Origin: Acidobacteriota bacterium
Lineage (GTDB): Bacteria > Acidobacteriota > Terriglobia > UBA7540
Direction: 5' to 3'
Assembly (NCBI GenBank): GCA_003171295.1
Contig: PMYF01000712.1
Coordinates: forward strand, 1 to 5,560
DNA length: 5,560 nucleotides
The notes below the pieces were generated by a model. That model did not search any database, was not told the DNA's origin, and saw only the letters and a list, made by a program, of their open reading frames with translations. The first letter of the stretch is position 1. Every line of letters starts with the position of its first letter. The position numbers and the translations under genes are program-made. Positions 1 through 5,560 of this stretch are shown piece by piece.

Positions 1-1032
1 AATGGGACGTTCACCAATGTATCGGAGAAGGCCGGCATCCTGAAGCCCGGGCCGCGTTATTCGATTACCGCCGTCTCCTACGATTTCGACAACGACGGCT
101 GGCCCGACATCTACGTGGCGGTTGATTCCGAGCCCAGCATCTTTTTTCATAACAAACACGATGGGACGTTCGAAGACATCGCTGTCATGGCGGGAAACGC
201 TTACAACGAGGACGGGCAGGAACAGGCCGGGATGGGCGTGGGTGTGGCTGACTATGACTGCGACGGTTGGCTCGATATCTTTAAGACCAATTTCTCCGAC
301 GACACCCCTGACCTCTATCACAACAACGGTGACGGCACTTTCACGGACGTAACCTTTGTAGCGGGCTTGGGCGTGAACACGCAATACGTGAACTGGGGCG
401 CCGGGTTCATGGATTACGACAACGACGGGTGGCCGGACATCTTTCACGTCACTGGCCACGTCTACCCGGAGATCGAGGAATATCACCTCGACACTCAGTT
501 CACCTCACCGCGCCTCGTCTATCACAATCTCGGGAACGGAAAATTCAAAGATGTCTCCAAGGATCTGGGGCCGGGAGTGACGGCGCGCTTCGCGAGTCGT
601 GGCTGCGCCTTTGCCGACTTTGACAACGACGGCGACCTGGACGTGGTGATCCTGAACATGAACGATTATCCGTCGCTATTGCGCAACGACGGCGGCAACA
701 AGAACAATTGGATCAACCTCAAACTGCTTGGCACCAAGTGCAACCGCACGGCCATCGGGGCGCGGGTGCGCGTCGTGACCGGGAAACACGCCCAAATCGA
801 CGAGGTCCACACCGGGACGAGCGTAATGTCGCAAAGCGACTTGCGGCTGCATTTTGGCCTGGGACAAGCCAAACAGGTGGACGCGATCGAAGTAAAGTGG
901 CCCACCACCCAGAAGGTCGAGAGATTCACCAACGTCGACGCCAACCAGTTCCTCACCATCAAAGAGGGTGAGGGCATCATCAAAAAGGTAAAACCCGCTC
1001 CCCCGGCGAAGGCCGCCAAAACCAATCTTTGA
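1..1032 (+). CDS. FG-GAP/VCBS repeat protein with C-terminal ASPIC/UnbV domain (5' end missing)
   Basis: The reading frame is open from base 1 to the TGA at 1030-1032, giving 343 visible residues; the N-terminus lies outside the window. Four FG-GAP/VCBS blades are visible, each with a calcium-binding type D-x-D-x-D-G loop: D28-D30-D32-G33, D84-D86-D88-G89, D138-D140-D142-G143 and D206-D208-D210-G211. They alternate with 'NGDGTFTDVT'-type strands around residues 1-12, 51-64, 108-122 and 177-186. Residues about 250-320 match the ASPIC/UnbV module, with 'GARVRVVTG', 'SQSDLRLHFGLG' and 'VDAIEVKWP'. The last 15 residues are a Lys/Pro/Ala-rich tail. Proteins of this architecture (CRTAC1-like) are normally secreted or surface-exposed beta-propellers; their ligand is usually unknown, and no enzymatic role can be read here. 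The second loop carries Cys87 where Asn is usual. The gene converges on the membrane-protein gene with 25 bp between stops. Family call is confident; function is not. Confidence 0.93.
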   Translation, partial: NGTFTNVSEKAGILKPGPRYSITAVSYDFDNDGWPDIYVAVDSEPSIFFHNKHDGTFEDIAVMAGNAYNEDGQEQAGMGVGVADYDCDGWLDIFKTNFSDDTPDLYHNNGDGTFTDVTFVAGLGVNTQYVNWGAGFMDYDNDGWPDIFHVTGHVYPEIEEYHLDTQFTSPRLVYHNLGNGKFKDVSKDLGPGVTARFASRGCAFADFDNDGDLDVVILNMNDYPSLLRNDGGNKNNWINLKLLGTKCNRTAIGARVRVVTGKHAQIDEVHTGTSVMSQSDLRLHFGLGQAKQVDAIEVKWPTTQKVERFTNVDANQFLTIKEGEGIIKKVKPAPPAKAAKTNL

Positions 1033-1057
1033 GGATGCTGACGCGCGGCCGAGCCTT

Positions 1058-1558
1058 TCATTCCGGCAGGAAATAGACCACCAAGAAGCTTAGCAGCAGG
1101 GCGACAAGAATCTTGAGGTGCGTGGCCATAAGCAGGTGGCCCCCAAAGAGCAGGCCGGCCAGCAGGAGAGCGGCGAATAGGGAGATGGCCAGGATGAAAG
1201 CTGCCGCCAGGGCGCGACCGTCCGCGTTCTTGAGCCCGCGGAACTTGCGGAAGGCCCACCAGAAAACCACCACCGCGCTTCCCTCCCACACCATCAAGCA
1301 TGCCAGCAGCACGCCGCTCGCTTTCGCGGGAACTCCGTAAATCGCGGCGGCGGGAGAAATCAGCGTGAAGTCTCCCCTGGCCAACTTCCAGCCTTTGTCG
1401 ATTGCACCCAGCGCCTCGAGCCCGCCGAGGAGGGTCGTGACGAAAACAATGGTGAACCAGAGCGACCAGTAAAGCAGCAGGCCACGCTTGATGGCCACCA
1501 GGGTCGTGGTCTTCATCGAGATTGGGACACCCTCATCCATGGGCCGGCCCGGCGCCAT
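1058..1558 (-). CDS. Small four-helix integral membrane protein, unknown function
   Basis: This frame encodes 166 residues and is strongly hydrophobic, unlike the overlapping frames. About four transmembrane segments are visible, near residues 27-49, 79-103, 116-139 and 147-164. A basic stretch (RKFRGLK, 104-110) follows the second helix, which suggests that loop is cytoplasmic. I recognise no named family. The coordinates give the longest frame, starting at the ATG at 1556-1558. The first 14 residues look unlike a native N-terminus, and no Shine-Dalgarno sequence precedes that ATG. The internal ATG at 1514-1516 gives a 152-aa product beginning MKTTTLVAIKRG, which is more natural, with a GAGGG about 13 nt upstream. 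The gene lies 30 bp downstream of the GH20 gene on the same strand with no terminator between them, so co-transcription is likely. That it assists the hydrolase is only inference. Confidence 0.8.
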   Translation of the reverse strand: MAPGRPMDEGVPISMKTTTLVAIKRGLLLYWSLWFTIVFVTTLLGGLEALGAIDKGWKLARGDFTLISPAAAIYGVPAKASGVLLACLMVWEGSAVVVFWWAFRKFRGLKNADGRALAAAFILAISLFAALLLAGLLFGGHLLMATHLKILVALLLSFLVVYFLPE

Positions 1559-1588
1559 GACAGGAATATGTCGACCTGCAAGCTGGCG

Positions 1589-3754
1589 CTACTTGGGCGG
1601 CGCAACCGCGGGCAGCAGCCCGAGGGACTCCGCCGGCGGAAGAGGCTTGCCCTGATCGAGATCGTTCCGGAGCGTGTCAAATCGCGCGATCATCTCCTGC
1701 CACAGGGCACTTTGCCGGTCGTAAAGCTGCAGCATGTTGGGCAACCAGGTCTCATAGTTCTCGCTAAGCCAGAGTTGCTTGTAAAGCTCGCGCAGCCGCG
1801 TGGTGTACTCGCGCAGATCTTCCAAGCGGCCGCCGTCAGGGCTCTGGATGCTCCAGAATTGGGCCATCGCGAGGTCGCGCTTGTCTTTCTGGTGCTGTAG
1901 CGCTGTGGCGTAGAAACCCGCGATCTCCTGCATGTAGAGGTAGCGCATCCCGAGCGCATCCAGTTTCAGCGCCGCAAAGCGCAGATTGGCAAGGGTGTCG
2001 CGATGGCGCTTGGCGCGGTCAGCGCTGGCGGTGAGGACGTTGTAGGCCTCCTCCGCCGTGCGCCGCACTTGCAAGGCCACGGGGAGGGCTTTCTGAATGT
2101 CGGCTTGGCCGCGGGGCGTGAAGGGGTTGTGCCAGAACAGGCCGTCATCGGTGCCCCCGTAATTCTCATCGTAGAGCTTGCCCGCGCCATTCTGGCGCAT
2201 CGTCTCGTTGATGTGGCCCAACTGCTTGAGGGCCTCCACAAAGCGGTGGTCGGTATTGCGGTAGAACGCCCAATCGAACTTGCTGTCGAAATCCTCCACG
2301 GCCGTGGGGCCGGCTTCCCAGGCCACGGCGGCTCCATATACGATGCTCCACCAGCCCTGGCCGTAAAGGGTTTCGCCGTCGTCATTCCACACGGTGTTAT
2401 TCATGCCCAGGGCTCCGGCCTTTTTGCCTTCATTCACAAACCTGCCAATATTCACGGCGGCCTGTTCGTAATCAGGCATCATCACGCTGGTATTGCCCAC
2501 CCAGGGGCAGATGATGAGCTTCATGCCATTGGCGACGAAGGGCTTCAGCCACGGATCGTAGTTGGGATGGGACCCGTACTCCCAGGTGGCCACAATCATA
2601 TCTTTGGGCAACTGTTTGAGCAGCTCGGGATGTTGCAAAGCAATATCACCCCAGAAGATCACCTGCTTATTGTGCGCCCGGACGATGTCGTGGACGCGGA
2701 GCAGGTTGGCAATGTAAAGCTGGCCGGGAGCCCCTTTTTGAGCCAACGGCGCGCTCTTCCCCTGCCCGAGTTCGGCCGTCTCGTCGCAGCCCACGTTGTA
2801 GAGCGGCGACGTGAACACGGGGGCCATCTGCGCATACAGGTTTTCAAGGAAGGCGTAGCTTCCGGGCTCGGCGGGCGAAAGCAGATCGCTGTGCGGGTGC
2901 TCCGCCAGGGGCGCGAAGAGTTCGAAGCGCAGAAGCTTGTGGACGTGCCCGCAGGAGTTGTGGGCCGGGACGATTTCCACATGGTAGCGCGCGGCATAAG
3001 CCACCAGGTCCGCCCAATCCTCCCGCGTCGGCAAGTCGGTGAGTGCCCCCATGATCGGCTGCCCATTGAAGGGGAAAGAATCCTCCATGTAGAAGTAAAG
3101 CTGGTTCAGCTTGAACTCGGAAATCGTGCGGACGATGCGCTTCAGGTAGTCCGGCGTGGGCACCGGCCCGCGAGCCATATCCACCTGGGTTCCCCGATAG
3201 ATCAGAGCCGGCCAGTCACGCACGCGGGCTCCCAGGATGACGGCGTCGGAGCCCTCGCCGGTCACAAGCTGGCGAAGGGTTTGGACCCCGTAGTAGAGCC
3301 CATCGCTGTCTTGGCCGGCGACCAGGACTTGCTCGGGAGCGACATCCAGCGCGTAGCCTTGTTCCCCGATGCCGCCGGTCGAGATGCCGCGCTCGCCCAA
3401 CAGCTTGACCATCGTCCCCTGGGTGAGGCTGCCCAGGAGAATCGCGGGGCCGCTCGGCAGTTGTGCAGGCGAGGAAATGGGAAACTTGCGCTGGGTGACC
3501 TGTTCGAGTTCGTCTTGTAAGCTTTCCGCCGCAGAACGGTCGCGCTCGGCGAAACCGGGGAGCAGCACAATCTGCATGTCACCGGTCACGCGGAAGCTCG
3601 CGGCCTTTGCCTGCACCTCCCGGGGCTGTGGAATCAATAGGAGCCGTTGTGCAAACACCCCCGAGGGCATGCACAACAGGAGGAGGAAAAAGCCTCCGAA
3701 CCCGGTGAAGCGGAGTGTGCTGTGGCCCGTCTCTAAATCCAGAAGTCTTCTCAT
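1589..3754 (-). CDS. Exported glycoside hydrolase family 20 (beta-N-acetylhexosaminidase-like)
   Basis: The 721-residue product is predicted to remove terminal beta-linked GlcNAc/GalNAc from glycans by substrate-assisted catalysis, acting in the periplasm or outside the cell. A signal peptide spans residues 1-35: basic start, hydrophobic core 'FFLLLLC' and a likely cut after VFA, before Gln36. Residues about 38-175 form a GH20b-type N-terminal domain starting 'LIPQPREVQ'. The TIM barrel covers about 180-480. It contains 'YRGTQVDMARG' (Arg187 is the expected sugar-binding Arg), 'CGH' (268-270), the Asp-Glu catalytic pair D324-E325 in 'VGCDETAELGQG', 'WGD' (368-370), 'WEYG' (391-394) and 'NNTVWNDDGE' (452-461) with W468-W469. 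Residues 500-720 are charged and probably helical. The ATG is supported by AGAAGGG six bases upstream. 'CDET' and 'LGQG' differ from the usual GH20 'GGDE' and recall HexD/GcnA-like branches, so the exact substrate is uncertain. The gene is complete with no frameshift seen. Confidence 0.9.
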   Translation of the reverse strand: MRRLLDLETGHSTLRFTGFGGFFLLLLCMPSGVFAQRLLLIPQPREVQAKAASFRVTGDMQIVLLPGFAERDRSAAESLQDELEQVTQRKFPISSPAQLPSGPAILLGSLTQGTMVKLLGERGISTGGIGEQGYALDVAPEQVLVAGQDSDGLYYGVQTLRQLVTGEGSDAVILGARVRDWPALIYRGTQVDMARGPVPTPDYLKRIVRTISEFKLNQLYFYMEDSFPFNGQPIMGALTDLPTREDWADLVAYAARYHVEIVPAHNSCGHVHKLLRFELFAPLAEHPHSDLLSPAEPGSYAFLENLYAQMAPVFTSPLYNVGCDETAELGQGKSAPLAQKGAPGQLYIANLLRVHDIVRAHNKQVIFWGDIALQHPELLKQLPKDMIVATWEYGSHPNYDPWLKPFVANGMKLIICPWVGNTSVMMPDYEQAAVNIGRFVNEGKKAGALGMNNTVWNDDGETLYGQGWWSIVYGAAVAWEAGPTAVEDFDSKFDWAFYRNTDHRFVEALKQLGHINETMRQNGAGKLYDENYGGTDDGLFWHNPFTPRGQADIQKALPVALQVRRTAEEAYNVLTASADRAKRHRDTLANLRFAALKLDALGMRYLYMQEIAGFYATALQHQKDKRDLAMAQFWSIQSPDGGRLEDLREYTTRLRELYKQLWLSENYETWLPNMLQLYDRQSALWQEMIARFDTLRNDLDQGKPLPPAESLGLLPAVAPPK

Positions 3755-3760
3755 GATTTT

Positions 3761-3767
3761 CCCTTCT
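3761..3767 (-). promoter_or_regulatory. Ribosome binding site of the GH20 gene
   Basis: Read on the minus strand this is AGAAGGG, six bases (AAAATC) upstream of the ATG at 3752-3754. It is close to AGGAGG at normal spacing and fixes the start codon of the hydrolase, placing the signal peptide at the N-terminus. Confidence 0.7.
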
Positions 3768-3856
3768 GCCCATGAAGATGTCGCCCACGCCGGAAGCAGG
3801 CCGCAGGCGCCTGAGTCGAAAGAAAATGCCTAGACAATCCCAGGATGTCTCTTCTC

Positions 3857-3891
3857 AGGTCGGCGCTGAGTCTATCGGCAGGGTCCGACCT
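3857..3891. promoter_or_regulatory. Inverted repeat laid across the GH20 promoter (candidate operator)
   Basis: The 7-bp arms AGGTCGG (3857-3863) and CCGACCT (3885-3891) are exact reverse complements, with centres 28 bp apart. One arm directly abuts the -35 box inside the spacer; the other sits at the predicted transcription start. The -10 hexamer lies between them. This placement fits a repressor site, but two 7-mers in GC-rich DNA can also arise by chance, and no regulator gene is visible nearby. Confidence 0.35.
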
Positions 3892-3897
3892 TGTCAA
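3869..3897 (-). promoter_or_regulatory. Sigma70-type promoter for the GH20 gene
   Basis: On the minus strand there is a perfect -35 hexamer TTGACA (3892-3897), a 17-bp spacer and a TAGACT -10 hexamer (3869-3874, four of six matches to TATAAT). Transcription would start near 3862, leaving an untranslated leader of about 108 nt before the ATG of the hydrolase. Exact -35 plus optimal spacing in the right place makes this the best promoter candidate in the window. It has not been tested against the organism's own promoter set. Confidence 0.55.
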
Positions 3898-3955
3898 CCC
3901 AACTCGCCCGGCCGATGCTGGTGTCATTTGGAATGGGATACCTTTCGAAACAGTG

Positions 3956-4042
3956 GTCATTCCCGCGCAAGCGGGAATCCAGTTCGTCGGCGGCGCATTT
4001 CCCAGGGCTCGCGGACTAGATTCCCGCTTGCGCGGGAATGAC
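3956..4042. repeat. REP-like pair of inverted 27-bp palindromic units
   Basis: Unit A (3956-3982) and unit B (4016-4042) are reverse complements of each other with 26 of 27 bases matching, separated by 33 bp. Each unit is itself a hairpin: in A the stem ATTCCCGC (3959-3966) pairs perfectly with GCGGGAAT (3971-3978) around a GCAA loop, and B has the same stems at 4020-4027 and 4032-4039 around TTGC, which is GCAA on the other strand. The core resembles the dispersed ATTCCC...GGGAAT repeats known from many Gram-negative genomes, including the neisserial dRS3 type, which often yield spurious 'VIPAQAGIQ' peptides when translated, as here. The paired layout is typical of mobile, non-autonomous elements of the REP/BIME or MITE kind. 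No transposase is in the window. Confidence 0.85.
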
Positions 4043-4047
4043 TGCGC

Positions 4048-4093
4048 CTGGGAGCGCCCGTGTTTCGCAAATGGCACCAGTACCCGCTCCCAG
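4048..4093. repeat. 9-bp inverted repeat upstream of the receptor gene
   Basis: CTGGGAGCG (4048-4056) and CGCTCCCAG (4085-4093) are perfect reverse complements around a 28-base spacer. The pair begins 5 bp after the REP-like element and ends 7 bp before the candidate -35 box of the receptor promoter. It could be a regulator binding site, or a remnant associated with the repeat element. No T-run follows the right arm, so it is not a plain intrinsic terminator. Confidence 0.4.
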
Positions 4094-4100
4094 TATTCCA

Positions 4101-4129
4101 TTGTCGAGATTGCTTCGTAGGAATAGAGT
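4101..4129 (+). promoter_or_regulatory. Weak candidate promoter for the TonB-dependent receptor gene
   Basis: TTGTCG (4101-4106) and TAGAGT (4124-4129) are separated by 17 bp; each hexamer matches the sigma70 consensus at four of six positions. The site sits in a locally AT-richer patch of a GC-rich region and would start transcription near 4136, about 157 nt before the preferred ATG at 4293. It is only moderately convincing, and a different sigma factor could be used. Confidence 0.3.
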
Positions 4130-4161
4130 AAATAGTGAAGGCTGGTTTTGAGGAGTTGGAT

Positions 4162-4273
4162 ACCCGGCGGCGATGTGGAAGTTGCAGCCGGGTTCAGCGA
4201 GCCGTCTTGAGAGGAGCCCGTTCCCAGGCGAACGCCCGATTGGAAAACGGGTTATCGCTCTGGCACAGAGCGA
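4162..4273 (+). promoter_or_regulatory. Possible structured 5' leader of the receptor gene (three stem-loops)
   Basis: Three inverted repeats follow one another upstream of the receptor ATG. Stem 1 is ACCCGGC (4162-4168) with GCCGGGT (4187-4193). Stem 2 is CCCGTT (4217-4222) with AACGGG (4246-4251), enclosing a further CC/GG pairing and a GGC/GCC mini-hairpin (4227-4229 with 4234-4236). Stem 3 is TCGCTCTG (4255-4262) with CAGAGCGA (4266-4273) around a three-base loop, ending 19 bases before the ATG. No known riboswitch motif was recognised. Short stems are common by chance at this GC content, so only stem 3 stands out by itself. Confidence 0.3.
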
Positions 4274-4292
4274 GTCAGGCGCCGGATCCCGC

Positions 4293-5560
4293 ATGTCTAT
4301 CCCACGGCTTCGATGGCTTATAGGAGCACTTGTTCTAGGAACAATCCTCCTCCTGGGAGGCGGGAGCATTGCGCGCGCCTGGCCCTCCACCCAGGCGCTC
4401 GAAGGCGAGGTTCTGGACGAGAAGAACCTTCCCATCCCGGAAGCCTTGTGCACGCTGACGGGCCGGCTTCTGCCCGAAGAAGGTCTGACCTCCTCACCGG
4501 ATCACAAAGGGCAATTCCAGTTTCCGGGCCTGCAGCCCGGCGAATACGTCCTGGTCTGCGCCGCCCCAGGCCACGAACCCCTGCAACGCACCCAGCAGGT
4601 GACGGACGTTCCCCCGCCCTTCCTCCAAATCATTTTGCCGCCGGAATTGGTAATTCACCAGAGCGTGGAAGTTCGCGAGAAGGCGGACACCATTACGCCG
4701 GAGCAAACGGCGCCCTCCGGCAAGCTGAGTGCGGCGCAACTTACCAGCCTGCCGCTCGTCGAGCAGAAGTTCAAGGCCGCGCTGCCCTACATTCCGGGCG
4801 TCGTCCGGACGCCGGACGGCAAAATCAATATCAAGGGTGTGCCTGAAACTCAAGGCCTGCTGCTGGTGAACTCCGCGGAGACCGCTGACCCCGTTACGGG
4901 CAGTTTCTCAATTGACGTGCCCATGGTCGCCATCGATTCCCTCCAGGTTTACAAGGACGCTTACAACGCCCAATACGGAGGGTTCACCGGGGGACTCACC
5001 ACGATCCATACGCGGCCGCCTTCCGATCACTGGCAGTTTGAGGTGCAGAATATCACCCCGAATCCCCGCATCAAGAGTGGCACGCTGGTGGGAATCGCCG
5101 ACTACAACCCCCGCCTGTACGTCACCGGCCCACTGCTCCCCAACCGCTTGAACTTCTCGGAGGCCCTGGCTTACGACATGGATAAGCAGCCGGTACGGGG
5201 ATTGGCCTGGCCGAACAACGAGATCAAGGTGCACGACTTCAATTCCTATAGCGATCTCCAATACGTTATTTCCCCGCGCCATCTGTTGACCGGCACCGTG
5301 AACGTCTTTCCCCTGCGCCGCCAGTTCGCCAATATCAACTCTCTGGTTCCGCAATCGGCCTCCTCCGATTACGGCCAGACCGGTCTCTCCGTGAACGTCA
5401 CTGACCAGTACGTGACCACGGCCGGTGGCATCTTCACCACGCTCTTTCAGGGTGTGGAGTTCAACAGCAACGGCCACGGGCAAGGACCGCTCAATATGCT
5501 GGTCACACCCAACGGCTGGGGCGGGAACTTCTTTAACACTTACCAGCGTGACAGCGAACA
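4293..5560 (+). CDS. Oar-like TonB-dependent receptor with carboxypeptidase-regulatory-like domain (3' end missing)
   Basis: The frame is open from the ATG at 4293 to the window edge, giving 422 residues without a stop. The product should be an outer-membrane, TonB-energised transporter. Residues 1-29 are a signal peptide (basic start, hydrophobic 9-24, cut after ARA). Residues about 35-103 form a carboxypeptidase-regulatory-like beta-sandwich, with 'LEGEVLDEKNLPIPEA' and 'GQFQFPGLQPGEYVLV'; Cys53 and Cys89 could pair. Residues about 125-243 are plug-like: 'LPYIPGVV', 'INIKGVPETQGLLLV', 'DPVTGSFSIDVPMVAIDSLQVY' and 'AYNAQYGGFTGGLTTIHTRP', closely matching Oar-type plugs in Acidobacteriota. 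The rest is the start of the barrel. No clear TonB box was seen. The usual 'VDG' before 'DPxTG' is replaced by 'VNS'. An in-frame ATG at 4173 would add 40 residues ahead of the signal peptide, so 4293 is preferred, although its ribosome binding site is weak. The ligand is unknown; the divergent GH20 gene hints at a glycan product. Confidence 0.9.
   Translation, partial: MSIPRLRWLIGALVLGTILLLGGGSIARAWPSTQALEGEVLDEKNLPIPEALCTLTGRLLPEEGLTSSPDHKGQFQFPGLQPGEYVLVCAAPGHEPLQRTQQVTDVPPPFLQIILPPELVIHQSVEVREKADTITPEQTAPSGKLSAAQLTSLPLVEQKFKAALPYIPGVVRTPDGKINIKGVPETQGLLLVNSAETADPVTGSFSIDVPMVAIDSLQVYKDAYNAQYGGFTGGLTTIHTRPPSDHWQFEVQNITPNPRIKSGTLVGIADYNPRLYVTGPLLPNRLNFSEALAYDMDKQPVRGLAWPNNEIKVHDFNSYSDLQYVISPRHLLTGTVNVFPLRRQFANINSLVPQSASSDYGQTGLSVNVTDQYVTTAGGIFTTLFQGVEFNSNGHGQGPLNMLVTPNGWGGNFFNTYQRDSE

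Noticed and set aside
666..1301. A 211-codon minus-strand frame spanning the end of the FG-GAP gene and the membrane-protein gene
   Set aside because: It overlaps the ASPIC/UnbV domain coding region and the hydrophobic membrane protein, both better supported, and shows no recognisable domain.
2003..3520. A 505-codon open frame on the plus strand opposite the GH20 gene
   Set aside because: It lies wholly antisense to a complete GH20 gene with signal peptide, ribosome binding site and catalytic motifs. Its translation shows no recognisable domain. Long antisense open frames are expected in GC-rich coding DNA.
3956..4042. CRISPR array
   Set aside because: There are only two units, in inverted and not direct orientation, and each is a full palindrome. 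No cas gene is present.
3751..4120. Short frames on both strands across the intergenic region, including peptides such as 'VIPAQAGIQ' and 'SFPRKRESS'
   Set aside because: These peptides are translations of the palindromic repeat units, a well-known source of false gene calls.
4135..4323. A 62-codon plus-strand frame just upstream of the receptor
   Set aside because: No similarity recognised, Arg/Ala-rich composition, no good ribosome binding site, and it overlaps the receptor signal peptide in another frame.
4313..4846. A 177-codon plus-strand frame overlapping the start of the receptor
   Set aside because: It is out of frame with the signal peptide and regulatory-like domain. Its translation is rich in Arg, Pro, Ala and Gly with no domain-like pattern.
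4908..5483. A 191-codon open frame on the minus strand inside the receptor gene
   Set aside because: The plus-strand frame here carries clear plug and barrel motifs of a TonB-dependent receptor; the antisense frame has no family signature and is a GC-driven shadow.

Overview
The window looks like a GC-rich Gram-negative chromosome. The best guess is Acidobacteriota or a relative. The clues are an Oar-type TonB-dependent receptor with a carboxypeptidase-regulatory-like N-terminal domain, an FG-GAP/VCBS protein ending in an ASPIC/UnbV domain, and a secreted family 20 glycoside hydrolase. The taxonomic call is inference from gene content; no marker gene or rRNA is present.

Layout: (1) 1-1032 (+) is the 3' part of a secreted FG-GAP/VCBS repeat protein with an ASPIC/UnbV C-terminus. 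(2) After a 25-bp convergent gap, 1058-1558 (-) encodes a small four-helix membrane protein of unknown function. (3) 30 bp upstream of that, 1589-3754 (-) encodes a complete exported GH20 beta-N-acetylhexosaminidase-like enzyme of 721 aa. The last two genes probably share a transcript. (4) 3755-4292 is a divergent intergenic region of about 540 bp. It holds a good sigma70-type promoter for the hydrolase with an inverted repeat laid across it, a REP-like pair of hairpins (3956-4042), a 9-bp inverted repeat, a weaker promoter candidate reading right, and a leader with three possible stem-loops. (5) 4293 to beyond 5560 (+) is the 5' part of the TonB-dependent receptor gene, which runs off the right edge without a stop codon.

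How the genes may work together: the hydrolase would release N-acetylhexosamine units from glycans outside the cytoplasm, and the divergently transcribed receptor could import a ligand across the outer membrane. That pairing resembles a small glycan-use locus, but no transporter, sugar kinase or regulator is visible, so the link rests on adjacency and the shared control region. The FG-GAP protein converges on this block and is probably a separate unit.

No RNA gene, CRISPR array, insertion sequence or defence system was recognised. The least routine parts are the intergenic control region, the REP-like element and the divergent catalytic motifs of the GH20 enzyme.
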